A DNA stretch of 64,000 nt. It comes from Actinopolymorpha cephalotaxi (GTDB taxonomy: Bacteria; Actinomycetota; Actinomycetes; Propionibacteriales; Actinopolymorphaceae). Within the stretch, counting starts at the first letter, position 1, and each line of letters begins with the position of its first letter. A model generated the notes under the pieces. That model was not told the origin of the DNA. It saw only the letters and a program-made list of their open reading frames with translations, and made no database searches. Location of the stretch: contig NZ_JACBZA010000001.1 in NCBI RefSeq assembly GCF_013408535.1, positions 2,564,850-2,628,849 of the forward strand, in the 5' to 3' direction. The position numbers and the translations under genes are program-made. This document shows, in pieces, positions 1 to 9,507 of the stretch.

Positions 1-163
1 TGAACGTCTTGTCGACCACCTTGCCCGACAGCACGTTCTTCAGCTTGGTGCGCACGACCGCGCCGCCCTTGCCGGGCTTGTGGTGCTGGAACCACACCAC
101 GCCCCAGAGCTGGCCGTCGAGGTTGAGCACCATGCCGTTCTTGAGGTCGTTCGTGGTTGCCAC
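1..163 (-). CDS. efp: Elongation factor P, N-terminal part (cut by window edge)
   Basis: Elongation factor P binds the ribosome between the P and E sites and relieves stalling at polyproline stretches. The 54 visible codons begin with GTG and read [18 protein letters not shown], followed by the KOW-like core with the KPGKGGA loop. That loop carries the lysine or arginine tip that is modified in some bacteria, here a lysine in HHKPGKGGA. The start is preceded by a weak purine-rich stretch. The rest of the gene lies to the left of the window. In other actinobacteria efp follows the M24 peptidase and aroQ, as here. Confidence is high because the N-terminal domain is strongly conserved. Confidence 0.93.
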   Translation of the reverse strand, partial: MATTNDLKNGMVLNLDGQLWGVVWFQHHKPGKGGAVVRTKLKNVLSGKVVDKTF

Positions 164-264
164 TGCGGTATTCGCCTCTCAGCTGCTGCGTTTCGTGTCG
201 CTTCGACCCGTTCGGGCGGAGCCGGCCGGCGCGCCTGGCGGGAACCAGCCGGAGCCGCTTCCCG

Positions 265-1365
265 TCAGGCCAGGACGAGGAGGTCCCTGTCGGCCTTGGT
301 GAGCACCTCCACCTCGCCGTCGTGGACGATCAACGTGTCCTCGATGCGGACACCACCGCGGCCCGGCAGGTAGATGCCCGGCTCGATGGTGACAGGAGTG
401 CGAGGGCCGAGTTTACCCTCCGCGATCTGGGCGAAGAACGGGTCCTCGTGGATCTCCAGCCCGACCCCGTGCCCCAGGCCGTGGGTGAACCGCTCGCCGT
501 AGCCCGCGGCGGCGATCACGTCCCTGGCCGCCGCGTCCACGTCCGACAGCGCGACCCCGGGTGCCAGCGCGTGCCGGCCCGCTCGCTGGGCGGCACGGAC
601 GACGTCGTGGATCTCGCGCTGCCAGTCCGCCGGCGCGGCCCCCACGACGACGGTCCGGGTGCAGTCGGCGTGGTATCCCTCGTAGCGGGCGCCGAAGTCG
701 ATCTTCAGGAAGTCACCCGGCGCGAGCAGCCGGTCGGTCGGCTGGTGGTGCGGAATGGCCGAGTGCTCACCGCCCGCGACGATCGTGTCGAACGCCACCG
801 CCTCGGCCCCGGCGGCGAACATCCGCGCCTCCAGGTCGCGGGCGATCTCGCGCTCGGACCGGCCCACGAGCCGGCCGGCGAACAGCTCGGCCAGCGCCTT
901 CGTGGACACCGCGCAGGCCTGCCGCAGGTGGTCGAGCTCGACACTGTCCTTGTCCACCCGCAGGCCCTCCACCGCCCGGTGCAGCGAGCCCGGCGCGAGG
1001 CCGGACTCGAGCGAAGGAAGCGACTCCAGCGCGTCGACGGTGAGCGAGTGCGTCTCCACACCGAGCCGGGACACGCCCCACGCGGCCGCGCGTCGGGCCA
1101 GTGCCGCCAGCAACTGCCGGTCGACGACGATCTCCAGGTCCGGGCACTGAGCCGCGGACTGGTCGGCGTACCGGCCGTCGGTGGCCAGCACCGCGGCGTC
1201 GTCGCCCTCGGTGCCGTCGGCGCGGACCAGCAGGGCGGCGTTGGAGCCGGTGAACCCGGAGAGGTACCGGACGTTGACGAGATGGGTGATCAGGGCGGCG
1301 GGAACGTCCCTGGCGGCGAGCAGGTCGCGCAACCGGGCCCGGCGGGCGGCGTGGATGTCAGGCAC
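265..1365 (-). CDS. M24 family Xaa-Pro aminopeptidase
   Basis: A cytoplasmic metallopeptidase of 366 aa expected to remove N-terminal residues ahead of proline. The N-terminal creatinase-like domain spans roughly residues 1-135 and the pita-bread catalytic domain 140-360. All five metal ligands of the family are visible: D223 and D234 (KIDFGARYEGYHADCTRT), H299 (HGLGHGVGLEIHEDP), E328 (TIEPGIYLPG) and E342 (VRIEDT). The length fits the short PepQ/YpdF-like subgroup rather than the 440-aa E. coli PepP. It lies 101 bp upstream of efp on the same strand and 110 bp downstream of aroQ, a conserved actinobacterial order. The exact substrate (dipeptide or longer peptide) cannot be told from sequence. 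Confidence 0.92.
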   Translation of the reverse strand: MPDIHAARRARLRDLLAARDVPAALITHLVNVRYLSGFTGSNAALLVRADGTEGDDAAVLATDGRYADQSAAQCPDLEIVVDRQLLAALARRAAAWGVSRLGVETHSLTVDALESLPSLESGLAPGSLHRAVEGLRVDKDSVELDHLRQACAVSTKALAELFAGRLVGRSEREIARDLEARMFAAGAEAVAFDTIVAGGEHSAIPHHQPTDRLLAPGDFLKIDFGARYEGYHADCTRTVVVGAAPADWQREIHDVVRAAQRAGRHALAPGVALSDVDAAARDVIAAAGYGERFTHGLGHGVGLEIHEDPFFAQIAEGKLGPRTPVTIEPGIYLPGRGGVRIEDTLIVHDGEVEVLTKADRDLLVLA

Positions 1366-1475
1366 CGCTCCACCCTTGCGCCCCGGCCCGCCCGGGGCAA
1401 GCCCCGGAGGTGATCACGTCCTGGACGTGCCTCGGACCGGACCTGCCTCGGGGACGGTGCGGAGCCGGCCGTGCC

Positions 1476-1910
1476 TCAGGGACGGTGGGTGGCCGCCACC
1501 GCCGACAGCGCCAGGCGGTACGACTCGAACCCGAAGCCCGCGATCGTCCCGGTCGCCACCCCGGCCACCACGCTGGTGTGCCGGAACTCCTCCCGCCGGG
1601 CCGGGTTGGTCAGGTGCACCTCGATCAGCGGAGCCGTGAGCTGGGCGCAGGCGTCGCGTACGGCGTAGGAGTAGTGGGTGAACGCGGCGGGGTTCAGCAC
1701 CACCGGCGTCGAGGCGTCGGCGGCCTCGTGCAGCCAGCCCACCAGCTCAGACTCCTGGTCGGTCTGGCGGACCTCCACCTCCAGGCCGAGCTCGGCACCG
1801 GTCTTGGCGCAGGAGGCCACCAGGTCGGCGTACGACGTGGAGCCGTAGACGTCCGGCTCGCGCGAACCGAGGCGGCCGAGGTTGGGGCCGTTCAGGACGA
1901 GAACACGCAC
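1476..1910 (-). CDS. aroQ: 3-dehydroquinate dehydratase, type II
   Basis: Catalyses the third shikimate-pathway step, 3-dehydroquinate to 3-dehydroshikimate, by the trans (type II) mechanism. The 144-aa length is typical of the dodecameric type II enzyme. The N-terminal signature [19 protein letters not shown] contains the catalytic tyrosine near residue 22. The later segments [10 protein letters not shown] and [17 protein letters not shown] carry the asparagine and histidine active-site positions. The family usually sits next to aroB; here three plus-strand genes and aroB lie beyond it, so it is probably transcribed separately from aroC-aroK-aroB. The ATG start follows a sequence without an obvious strong ribosome site. 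Confidence 0.95.
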   Translation of the reverse strand: MRVLVLNGPNLGRLGSREPDVYGSTSYADLVASCAKTGAELGLEVEVRQTDQESELVGWLHEAADASTPVVLNPAAFTHYSYAVRDACAQLTAPLIEVHLTNPARREEFRHTSVVAGVATGTIAGFGFESYRLALSAVAATHRP

Positions 1911-1974
1911 CCGGTCAGGCTAGGGCATCCGCGGGCCGTCTCCCCGCCCGGCCGCCGCGCATCCGTGGCCAGGG

Positions 1975-2003
1975 CTGACGGACTGTGCGTACGGCATTAG
2001 CAT
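1975..2003 (+). promoter_or_regulatory. Promoter for a probably leaderless transcript
   Basis: A -35-like CTGACG at 1975-1980 and a -10-like TAGCAT at 1998-2003 are separated by 17 bp. The GTG start of the L7/L12-like gene at 2010 lies six bases after the -10, where transcription should begin, and no Shine-Dalgarno sequence precedes it. This matches the leaderless mRNAs known to be common in actinobacteria. It is an inference from spacing alone. Confidence 0.5.
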
Positions 2004-2009
2004 CCTCAC

Positions 2010-2666
2010 GTGAACGACGTCCTGCTGGTGATCCTCGCCGGACTCGCCGTCCTCGTGGGGATGGTGCTCTTCCGGCGACGCGGGCCCGGGGAAGACCGGG
2101 CCGTGCCGGGCGGCCGGCCGTACGCGGGATCCGGCCTCCCCGGGCAGCCGGGCCAGCCTGGGCAGGCCCGCCAGGCCGGGCAGTCCGGCGAGCCGGGGCA
2201 CGCCTCGGAAACCGGGCAGGATGTCCGGTCCGCGGCGTCCGGGCAGCCCGCCCGGACGGGCACCGCGCGGATCCTGAACCAGCCCGTCGACCCGATGGTG
2301 GTGGCCGTGGTGGTGGCGCTGGTCGGCCAGAACAAGAAGGTCAAGGCCGTCAAGGAGCTGCGCGACTCGACCCGGCTGGGCCTCGCCGACGCCAAGGCGC
2401 TGGTCGAGGCGATCGCCGCCGGGCACCGCCCGCCCACGGTCGTGCTGCGCGGCGACGCGGTCGACGTCACCCCGCCCACCGCGGCCCGGGGCCCGCACGG
2501 GTCACGCGGGTCACAGGAGTCACCGGGCCCGTCGCCGGCGGACCTGGCCGGACGCGCCCGGTCGCTGCGGTCGCAGGGCCTGGAGAACGAGGCGGTCCAG
2601 CTGGTCCGGGCCGAGACCGGAATGGGCCTGGCCGACGCGCAGCGGTTCGTCCGCGCGCTCGGCTGA
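2010..2666 (+). CDS. Membrane-anchored protein with ribosomal L7/L12 C-terminal-like domains
   Basis: A 218-aa protein with one N-terminal membrane segment (residues 3-20) and a basic RRR stop. A Gly/Pro/Gln-rich collagen-like linker follows (about 41-63). Residues 98-138 then resemble the ribosomal L7/L12 C-terminal domain (NKKVKAVKELRD, then LGLADAKALVEA). A second, shorter copy near 194-217 reads AVQLVRAETGMGLADAQRFV. In L7/L12 this fold recruits translational GTPases; whether it does so on a membrane protein is unknown. Proteins with this domain outside the ribosome exist in actinobacteria but I know of no assigned function. It heads a small plus-strand group with a MerR regulator and a cysteine-rich protein, inserted in the shikimate cluster. 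Confidence 0.75.
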   Translation: MNDVLLVILAGLAVLVGMVLFRRRGPGEDRAVPGGRPYAGSGLPGQPGQPGQARQAGQSGEPGHASETGQDVRSAASGQPARTGTARILNQPVDPMVVAVVVALVGQNKKVKAVKELRDSTRLGLADAKALVEAIAAGHRPPTVVLRGDAVDVTPPTAARGPHGSRGSQESPGPSPADLAGRARSLRSQGLENEAVQLVRAETGMGLADAQRFVRALG

Positions 2667-2741
2667 ACCCGAACCCACGTTCGGCGCATCCCCACGAGCC
2701 CAAACGAGCCGCACGAGTCGTCGACCGGAGGTGCCCCGCTG

Positions 2742-3134
2742 ATGCGGATGAAGGAGATGGTGGCGCGCACCGGGGTGCACGAGCGCCTGCTGCGCTACTA
2801 CGAGCAGCAGGGGCTGCTCGCCCCCGACCGGCTGCCGAGCGGCTACCGGGTCTACAGCGAGACCGACGTGGAGGCCGTCCGGCGGATCCGCTGCCTGCTG
2901 GCCGCCGGCCTGCCGACCGCCACCATCGCCCAGGTGCTGCCGTGCGTACGCACCGACGACGACCGGCTCGTCCCCACCTGCCCCGATCTGGTCGCCCGGC
3001 TTCACCGGGAACGCGAGCGCATCAGCCGCGCCATCGACGAGCTCGCCACCTCGCGGGAGATGCTGGACCACGTGCTGTCCGCGGCTCCCGAACCGCGACC
3101 CGATTCGCGACCGGAGGCGGGCCGGAACGCCTGA
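2742..3134 (+). CDS. MerR family transcriptional regulator
   Basis: A 130-aa DNA-binding regulator. The winged-helix domain is at the N-terminus (MKEMVARTGVHERLLRYYEQQGLL, then SGYRVYSETDVEAVRRI), followed by a dimerisation coiled coil (about residues 85-115). Two cysteines lie in the linker (LPCVRTDDDR and VPTCPDL), a pattern also seen in other actinobacterial MerR proteins of unknown effector; they could sense metal or redox state, but this is inference. A clear GGAGGTG ribosome site precedes the ATG at 2742. The Pro/Arg-rich tail is probably disordered. Its likely targets are itself or the adjacent cysteine-rich gene. Confidence 0.88.
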   Translation: MRMKEMVARTGVHERLLRYYEQQGLLAPDRLPSGYRVYSETDVEAVRRIRCLLAAGLPTATIAQVLPCVRTDDDRLVPTCPDLVARLHRERERISRAIDELATSREMLDHVLSAAPEPRPDSRPEAGRNA

Positions 3135-3175
3135 CCCTGGTGTGCCGGTGCGCGCGGCCGGGAAGTCTTTCAGCC

Positions 3176-3436
3176 ATGAGCGCCTGCGAGGTCTGCGGCA
3201 ACGACTACTGGATGTCGTTCGAGGTACACACCGGGAGCGGTGCGGTGCACACGTTCGACTCATTCGAGTGCGCGGTACAGCGGCTGGCTCCGGTGTGCGA
3301 GCAGTGCCGCTGCCGGATCATCGGGCACGGGGTGGAGGTCGACGGCAGGTTCTTCTGCTGCGCCCACTGCGCCCGTGGCTCCGGTGCCGCGCACGGCAAG
3401 GAGATCAGGGACGCCGCGGGAGTACGCCCCGGCTGA
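3176..3436 (+). CDS. Small cysteine-rich zinc-ribbon / metallothionein-like protein
   Basis: An 86-aa cytoplasmic protein with eight cysteines in two clusters: CEVCGNDYW at the N-terminus, a lone cysteine in FDSFECAVQ, then CEQCRCRIIGHG and FFCCAHCAR. The CxxC pairs suggest zinc or other soft-metal binding, and the C-terminal half resembles the prokaryotic metallothionein motif (GHG...DGRFFCCAHCA). I recognise it as a family widespread in actinobacteria without an established role. The ATG at 3176 is chosen because the cysteine motif starts immediately after it. It follows the MerR gene by 41 bp on the same strand, so metal-responsive co-regulation is plausible but unproven. Confidence 0.8.
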   Translation: MSACEVCGNDYWMSFEVHTGSGAVHTFDSFECAVQRLAPVCEQCRCRIIGHGVEVDGRFFCCAHCARGSGAAHGKEIRDAAGVRPG

Positions 3437-3470
3437 GCGGCCGGCCGACCGAGCCGGGTCTCGCGGGGGT

Positions 3471-6276
<2,806 letters not shown>

Positions 6277-6306
6277 GCCGGAAAGTCTTTCACGGCGCCT
6301 GTCGGC

Positions 6307-7026
6307 TCAGCGCGTGAGGTACCAGCCGAGCACGGGATCGCCGTACATCACCGTGAGCAGGAAACCCGCCAGCAGGAACGGCCCGAACGGGATCGCGGTC
6401 TTGCGGTGCGCGCGGCCGGCCACGACCAGGCCGAGGCTCACCAGCCCGCCGAGCACGAATGCGGCGAACGTGCCGACCAGGACGTACGGCAGGCCGAACC
6501 ATCCCAGGCCGACCCCGAGCACCCCGGCCAGCTTGACGTCACCGAAGCCGAGCCCGGACGGCGTGAGCATCCCCAGCAACGCCAGGAACAGCCACAGGGC
6601 CGCCCCGCCGACCAGCGCCCAGGCCAGCCGCGACCAGGCGCCGGTGACCAGCGCCGCGCCGCCGAGCAGCGCCACCACCACGGCGTACGACGGCAGGACC
6701 ACGGCGTTGGGCAGCAGCCGCACCCGCAGGTCGACGTAGCCGAGCAGGATCCCGGCCACGGCGAGGTAGAGAACGGCCGGCAGGGCCGCGTCGGGTCCCA
6801 GCCGCCAGCCCAGCAGTCCCCAGGTCAGGCCGGTCGTGACGGCGGCCACCACCGGCAGCGCCGGCCAGCGGGCGAGCTCGGCGTAGGAGACGGGTTCCTC
6901 GCCGTCCGGCTCGTCGTCCAGCCGGGCCGGATCGGGCAGGCGCGCCACCCAGGCCGGCACCAGCGCCCCGGCGGCACCGCCGACCGCGACGCAACCCGCC
7001 ACGAACGCGATGTCCCATGCCGTCAC
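6307..7026 (-). CDS. Prepilin peptidase (A24 family), peptidase domain only
   Basis: An integral-membrane aspartic protease of 239 aa that should cut the short leader from type IV pilin-like or Flp/Tad pilin precursors. The two catalytic aspartates are visible: D99 in GYVDLRVRLLPN and D163 in the GFGDVKLAG motif. About six to seven hydrophobic segments cover the sequence. The N-terminal methyltransferase domain with its CxxC pairs, found in PilD/GspO, is missing, as in many actinobacterial homologues that serve Tad pili. No pilin genes are in this window, so substrates must lie elsewhere. It lies between aroE and aroC, a position it also holds in mycobacteria. Confidence 0.88.
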   Translation of the reverse strand: MTAWDIAFVAGCVAVGGAAGALVPAWVARLPDPARLDDEPDGEEPVSYAELARWPALPVVAAVTTGLTWGLLGWRLGPDAALPAVLYLAVAGILLGYVDLRVRLLPNAVVLPSYAVVVALLGGAALVTGAWSRLAWALVGGAALWLFLALLGMLTPSGLGFGDVKLAGVLGVGLGWFGLPYVLVGTFAAFVLGGLVSLGLVVAGRAHRKTAIPFGPFLLAGFLLTVMYGDPVLGWYLTR

Positions 7027-7081
7027 GGTGACGGAGCCTAGCGGCCGGCGCGGGGTCGCGGCCGGTTGTCCACAGGGGTGG

Positions 7082-7924
7082 TCAACCGGCCCGGTCGCGC
7101 AGGGCCTCCTCGCCGGCGGCGCGCATCGTGGCCACCGGGATCGACGTCTTCCCGGTCATCTGCTCCACCTGCAGCGCGGCCTGGTGGACCAGCAGGTCGA
7201 GCCCGCCGACCACCACGCGCCCGGCCCGACCGGCGGCCTCGGCCAGCCGGGTCGGCCACGGGTCGTACAGCGCGTCGAAGACCACCTCGGCCCGCCGGGC
7301 GACCTCGGCGGCGACCGGTGCCGCCGCCTCGTCGGGGACGGTGGACACCGCGAGGTCCACCCCCGCCGGCAGGCCGGCCACCGCGTCGTCCCACGCGACG
7401 ACGCGCAGGTCGACGCCGAGCTCGGCCGCGAGCCGGTGCAGGTCCTGGGCGCGGGCGGGGTCGCGGGCCAGCGCCCACACCCGGCTCGCGTCCATCGCCG
7501 CCGCGGCGGCGAGGGCGGAGGAGGCGGTGGCGCCCACACCGACCAGCAGGACCTCGCGGACGGACGTGACGCCGCGCTCGCGCAGTGCCTCGATCACGCC
7601 GGGCACGTCGGTGTTCGTGCCGGTACGCCGGCCGCCGGCCAGCAGCACGGTGTTGACCGCGCCGACCAGCCGGGCGGGCTCGGCCACCTCGTCGCACAGC
7701 GGGATCACGGCCCGCTTGAGCGGCATGGTCAGGGACAGGCCGCGCCAGGACGCGTCCAGGCCTTCGAGGAAGGCGGGCAGTCCCTCCTCGTCCACCTCGA
7801 ACGCGTCGTAGCGCCACGGCAGGCCCAGCTCGGCGTACGCCGCGCGGTGCAGCACCGGCGACAACGAGTGCCCGATCGGTGAGCCGAGCACCGCGCAGCG
7901 GCGTACGTGCTCCTCGGGTCTCAC
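7082..7924 (-). CDS. aroE: Shikimate dehydrogenase
   Basis: Reduces 3-dehydroshikimate to shikimate with NADPH. The 280-aa protein begins GTG (RPEEHVRRCAVLGSPIGHSLSP), and the GSPIGHSLSP motif at the N-terminus is the substrate-binding signature. The catalytic lysine is in LTMPLKRAVI, and NTD and GVGATASSALAA mark the substrate and nucleotide-binding sites. The start at 7924 is chosen because mltG ends at 7929, only four bases upstream. It is probably the last gene of an alaS-ruvX-mltG-aroE transcript. Confidence 0.93.
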   Translation of the reverse strand: MRPEEHVRRCAVLGSPIGHSLSPVLHRAAYAELGLPWRYDAFEVDEEGLPAFLEGLDASWRGLSLTMPLKRAVIPLCDEVAEPARLVGAVNTVLLAGGRRTGTNTDVPGVIEALRERGVTSVREVLLVGVGATASSALAAAAAMDASRVWALARDPARAQDLHRLAAELGVDLRVVAWDDAVAGLPAGVDLAVSTVPDEAAAPVAAEVARRAEVVFDALYDPWPTRLAEAAGRAGRVVVGGLDLLVHQAALQVEQMTGKTSIPVATMRAAGEEALRDRAG

Positions 7925-7928
7925 GGCG

Positions 7929-9032
7929 TCAGCACCGGTCGGAGTGCGTACGGCACCAGCTCTGGAACTGCCGGACGTACCTCTCGTGCTCGGCGAGCGT
8001 GGTGGCGAACTTCGTCTCACCGGTGTCGGGGTTGACGGTCACGAAGTACATCCACGGGCCCTCGGCGGGATGGATCGCCGCCTTCAGCGCCCGCTCACCG
8101 GGTGAGTTGATCGGGCCCGGCGGCAGGCCCGCGTGCACGTAGGTGTTGTACGGCGAACGGTTGGCGCGCTCGGCACGAGTGGTCGAGGGGGTGTCGTACC
8201 GGTTGATCGCGTAGTGGACGGTCGAGTCCAGCTGCAGCCGCTGGTTCTTCGCCACCCGGTTGTAGATCACCCGGGCGACCTTCGGGAAGTCCGCGGGCCG
8301 GCGGGCCTCGGCCTCGACCAGGCTGGCGACCGTGACCACCTGCAGCGGGTCGAAGTCGGACTGCGCGGTGCTGTCGGTCAGGCCGAGCTGCCCGCTCACC
8401 TGGCTGTGCCGCCTGGCCATGTCGCTGAGCAGCGAGGCGGCCGTGGTCCCCGGGTCGATGTCGTAGGTCGCGGGGAACAGCATCCCCTCCGGCTTGTCCT
8501 TGGCGTACTTCGGCAGCCCCAGCGAGGACGGGTCCTTCAGCGCCTTGTCGAACTCCGACTTCGGGATCTTCGTCTTGTCGGAGAGGATCGACACGATCTG
8601 GGAGACGCGCCGGCCCTCGGGCACGGTCACGCGTTCCATGATCCTGGCGTCCGGGTCGAGCAGCAGGCCCAGCGCGTTCTTCGCCGCCATCTGCTCCCGC
8701 AGCCGGTAGTAGCCGGGCTGGATCGACAGCGCCCTGGAGTCGTTGCGGGCCGCCCGGGTGAACGCCTCGGCGCTCTTCACCACGTCCTTGCGCTCCAGCG
8801 TGTCGGCGATGTCGGTGCTGGACTCCCCCTGCTCGATCTGGACGACGACCTCGCCGTCGCCGGAACCGGAGTAGTCCGGGACGCTGAACACGTCCGACAG
8901 CATGGCGCGGCCCTTGACCACCGCGAACGCCCCCAGCCCGCCGATCACCGCGATGGCGAGCAGAACGGCGATACAGCCGCGCCCACGGCGGTGGCGTACG
9001 CGGCCGGAGGTCTGGAACCCGAGCTCACTCAC
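7929..9032 (-). CDS. mltG: Endolytic murein transglycosylase MltG (YceG-like)
   Basis: A membrane-anchored lytic transglycosylase that cuts nascent peptidoglycan glycan strands and so helps end their elongation. The 367-aa protein has a cytoplasmic basic N-terminus, a membrane segment at about residues 22-42 (CIAVLLAIAVIGGLGAFAVV), a LysM-like region and the YceG domain. The catalytic glutamate is expected in ASLVEAEA, within TVASLVEAEARRPADFPKVA, followed by the family motif LQLDSTVHYA. Its start overlaps the ruvX end by 8 bp. The grouping alaS-ruvX-mltG-aroE is standard in actinobacteria. Confidence 0.93.
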   Translation of the reverse strand: MSELGFQTSGRVRHRRGRGCIAVLLAIAVIGGLGAFAVVKGRAMLSDVFSVPDYSGSGDGEVVVQIEQGESSTDIADTLERKDVVKSAEAFTRAARNDSRALSIQPGYYRLREQMAAKNALGLLLDPDARIMERVTVPEGRRVSQIVSILSDKTKIPKSEFDKALKDPSSLGLPKYAKDKPEGMLFPATYDIDPGTTAASLLSDMARRHSQVSGQLGLTDSTAQSDFDPLQVVTVASLVEAEARRPADFPKVARVIYNRVAKNQRLQLDSTVHYAINRYDTPSTTRAERANRSPYNTYVHAGLPPGPINSPGERALKAAIHPAEGPWMYFVTVNPDTGETKFATTLAEHERYVRQFQSWCRTHSDRC

Positions 9033-9492
9033 TGGCGGTCCTTCTCCTTACGGTCGAGCCCGGCGGCTTTCCGGTGGAACGCTCGGTGTCGAGCGCGTTC
9101 TGCAGGATGACCGCTGCCGCTGCCTGGTCGATGCGGTCCCTGGTGCTCTTGGTGGACCGCCCCTGCGCCCGGAACCCCTGCTGTGCACCCACCGTCGACA
9201 GGCGTTCGTCGAACAGCCGCACCGGGACCGGTGCGAGCCGTTCGGCGAGCTCACCGGCGAACTCGCGCGCCTTCGCGGCGGCGGGCCCCTCCCGGCCCGA
9301 CAGCGACACCGGCAGTCCGACGACGACCTCGACCGCCTCCGACTCCTCGGCCAGCGCGGCCAGCCGATCGAAGTCACCCGCGCCGCGCCGGACCGTCTCC
9401 ACCGGAACGGCCAGAAATCCGGACGGGTCGCATCGTGCCACGCCAATTCGGACGTCGCCAACGTCGACACCCAGCCGTACGCCGCCGCGCAT
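9025..9492 (-). CDS. ruvX: YqgF/RuvX family putative pre-16S rRNA nuclease
   Basis: A 155-aa RNase H-fold protein. The E. coli homologue matures the 16S rRNA 5' end; the older name Holliday-junction resolvase rests on the fold. Visible motifs are GVDVGDVRIGVARCD with the first catalytic aspartate, VVVGLPVSLSG in the middle, and DERLSTVGAQ followed by a C-terminal DQAAAAVILQ segment with the last acidic residue. It starts 15 bp after the alaS stop and overlaps mltG, so it is translated from the alaS transcript. Confidence 0.93.
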   Translation of the reverse strand: MRGGVRLGVDVGDVRIGVARCDPSGFLAVPVETVRRGAGDFDRLAALAEESEAVEVVVGLPVSLSGREGPAAAKAREFAGELAERLAPVPVRLFDERLSTVGAQQGFRAQGRSTKSTRDRIDQAAAAVILQNALDTERSTGKPPGSTVRRRTASE

Positions 9493-9507
9493 CGTCGCCG
9501 TCCGCGC

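Noticed and set aside
6277-6295. GAAAGACTTTC palindrome before aroC, partly echoed before the cysteine-rich gene (near 3162)
   Set aside because: The second copy is incomplete and the genes differ in function, so a shared operator is not supported.
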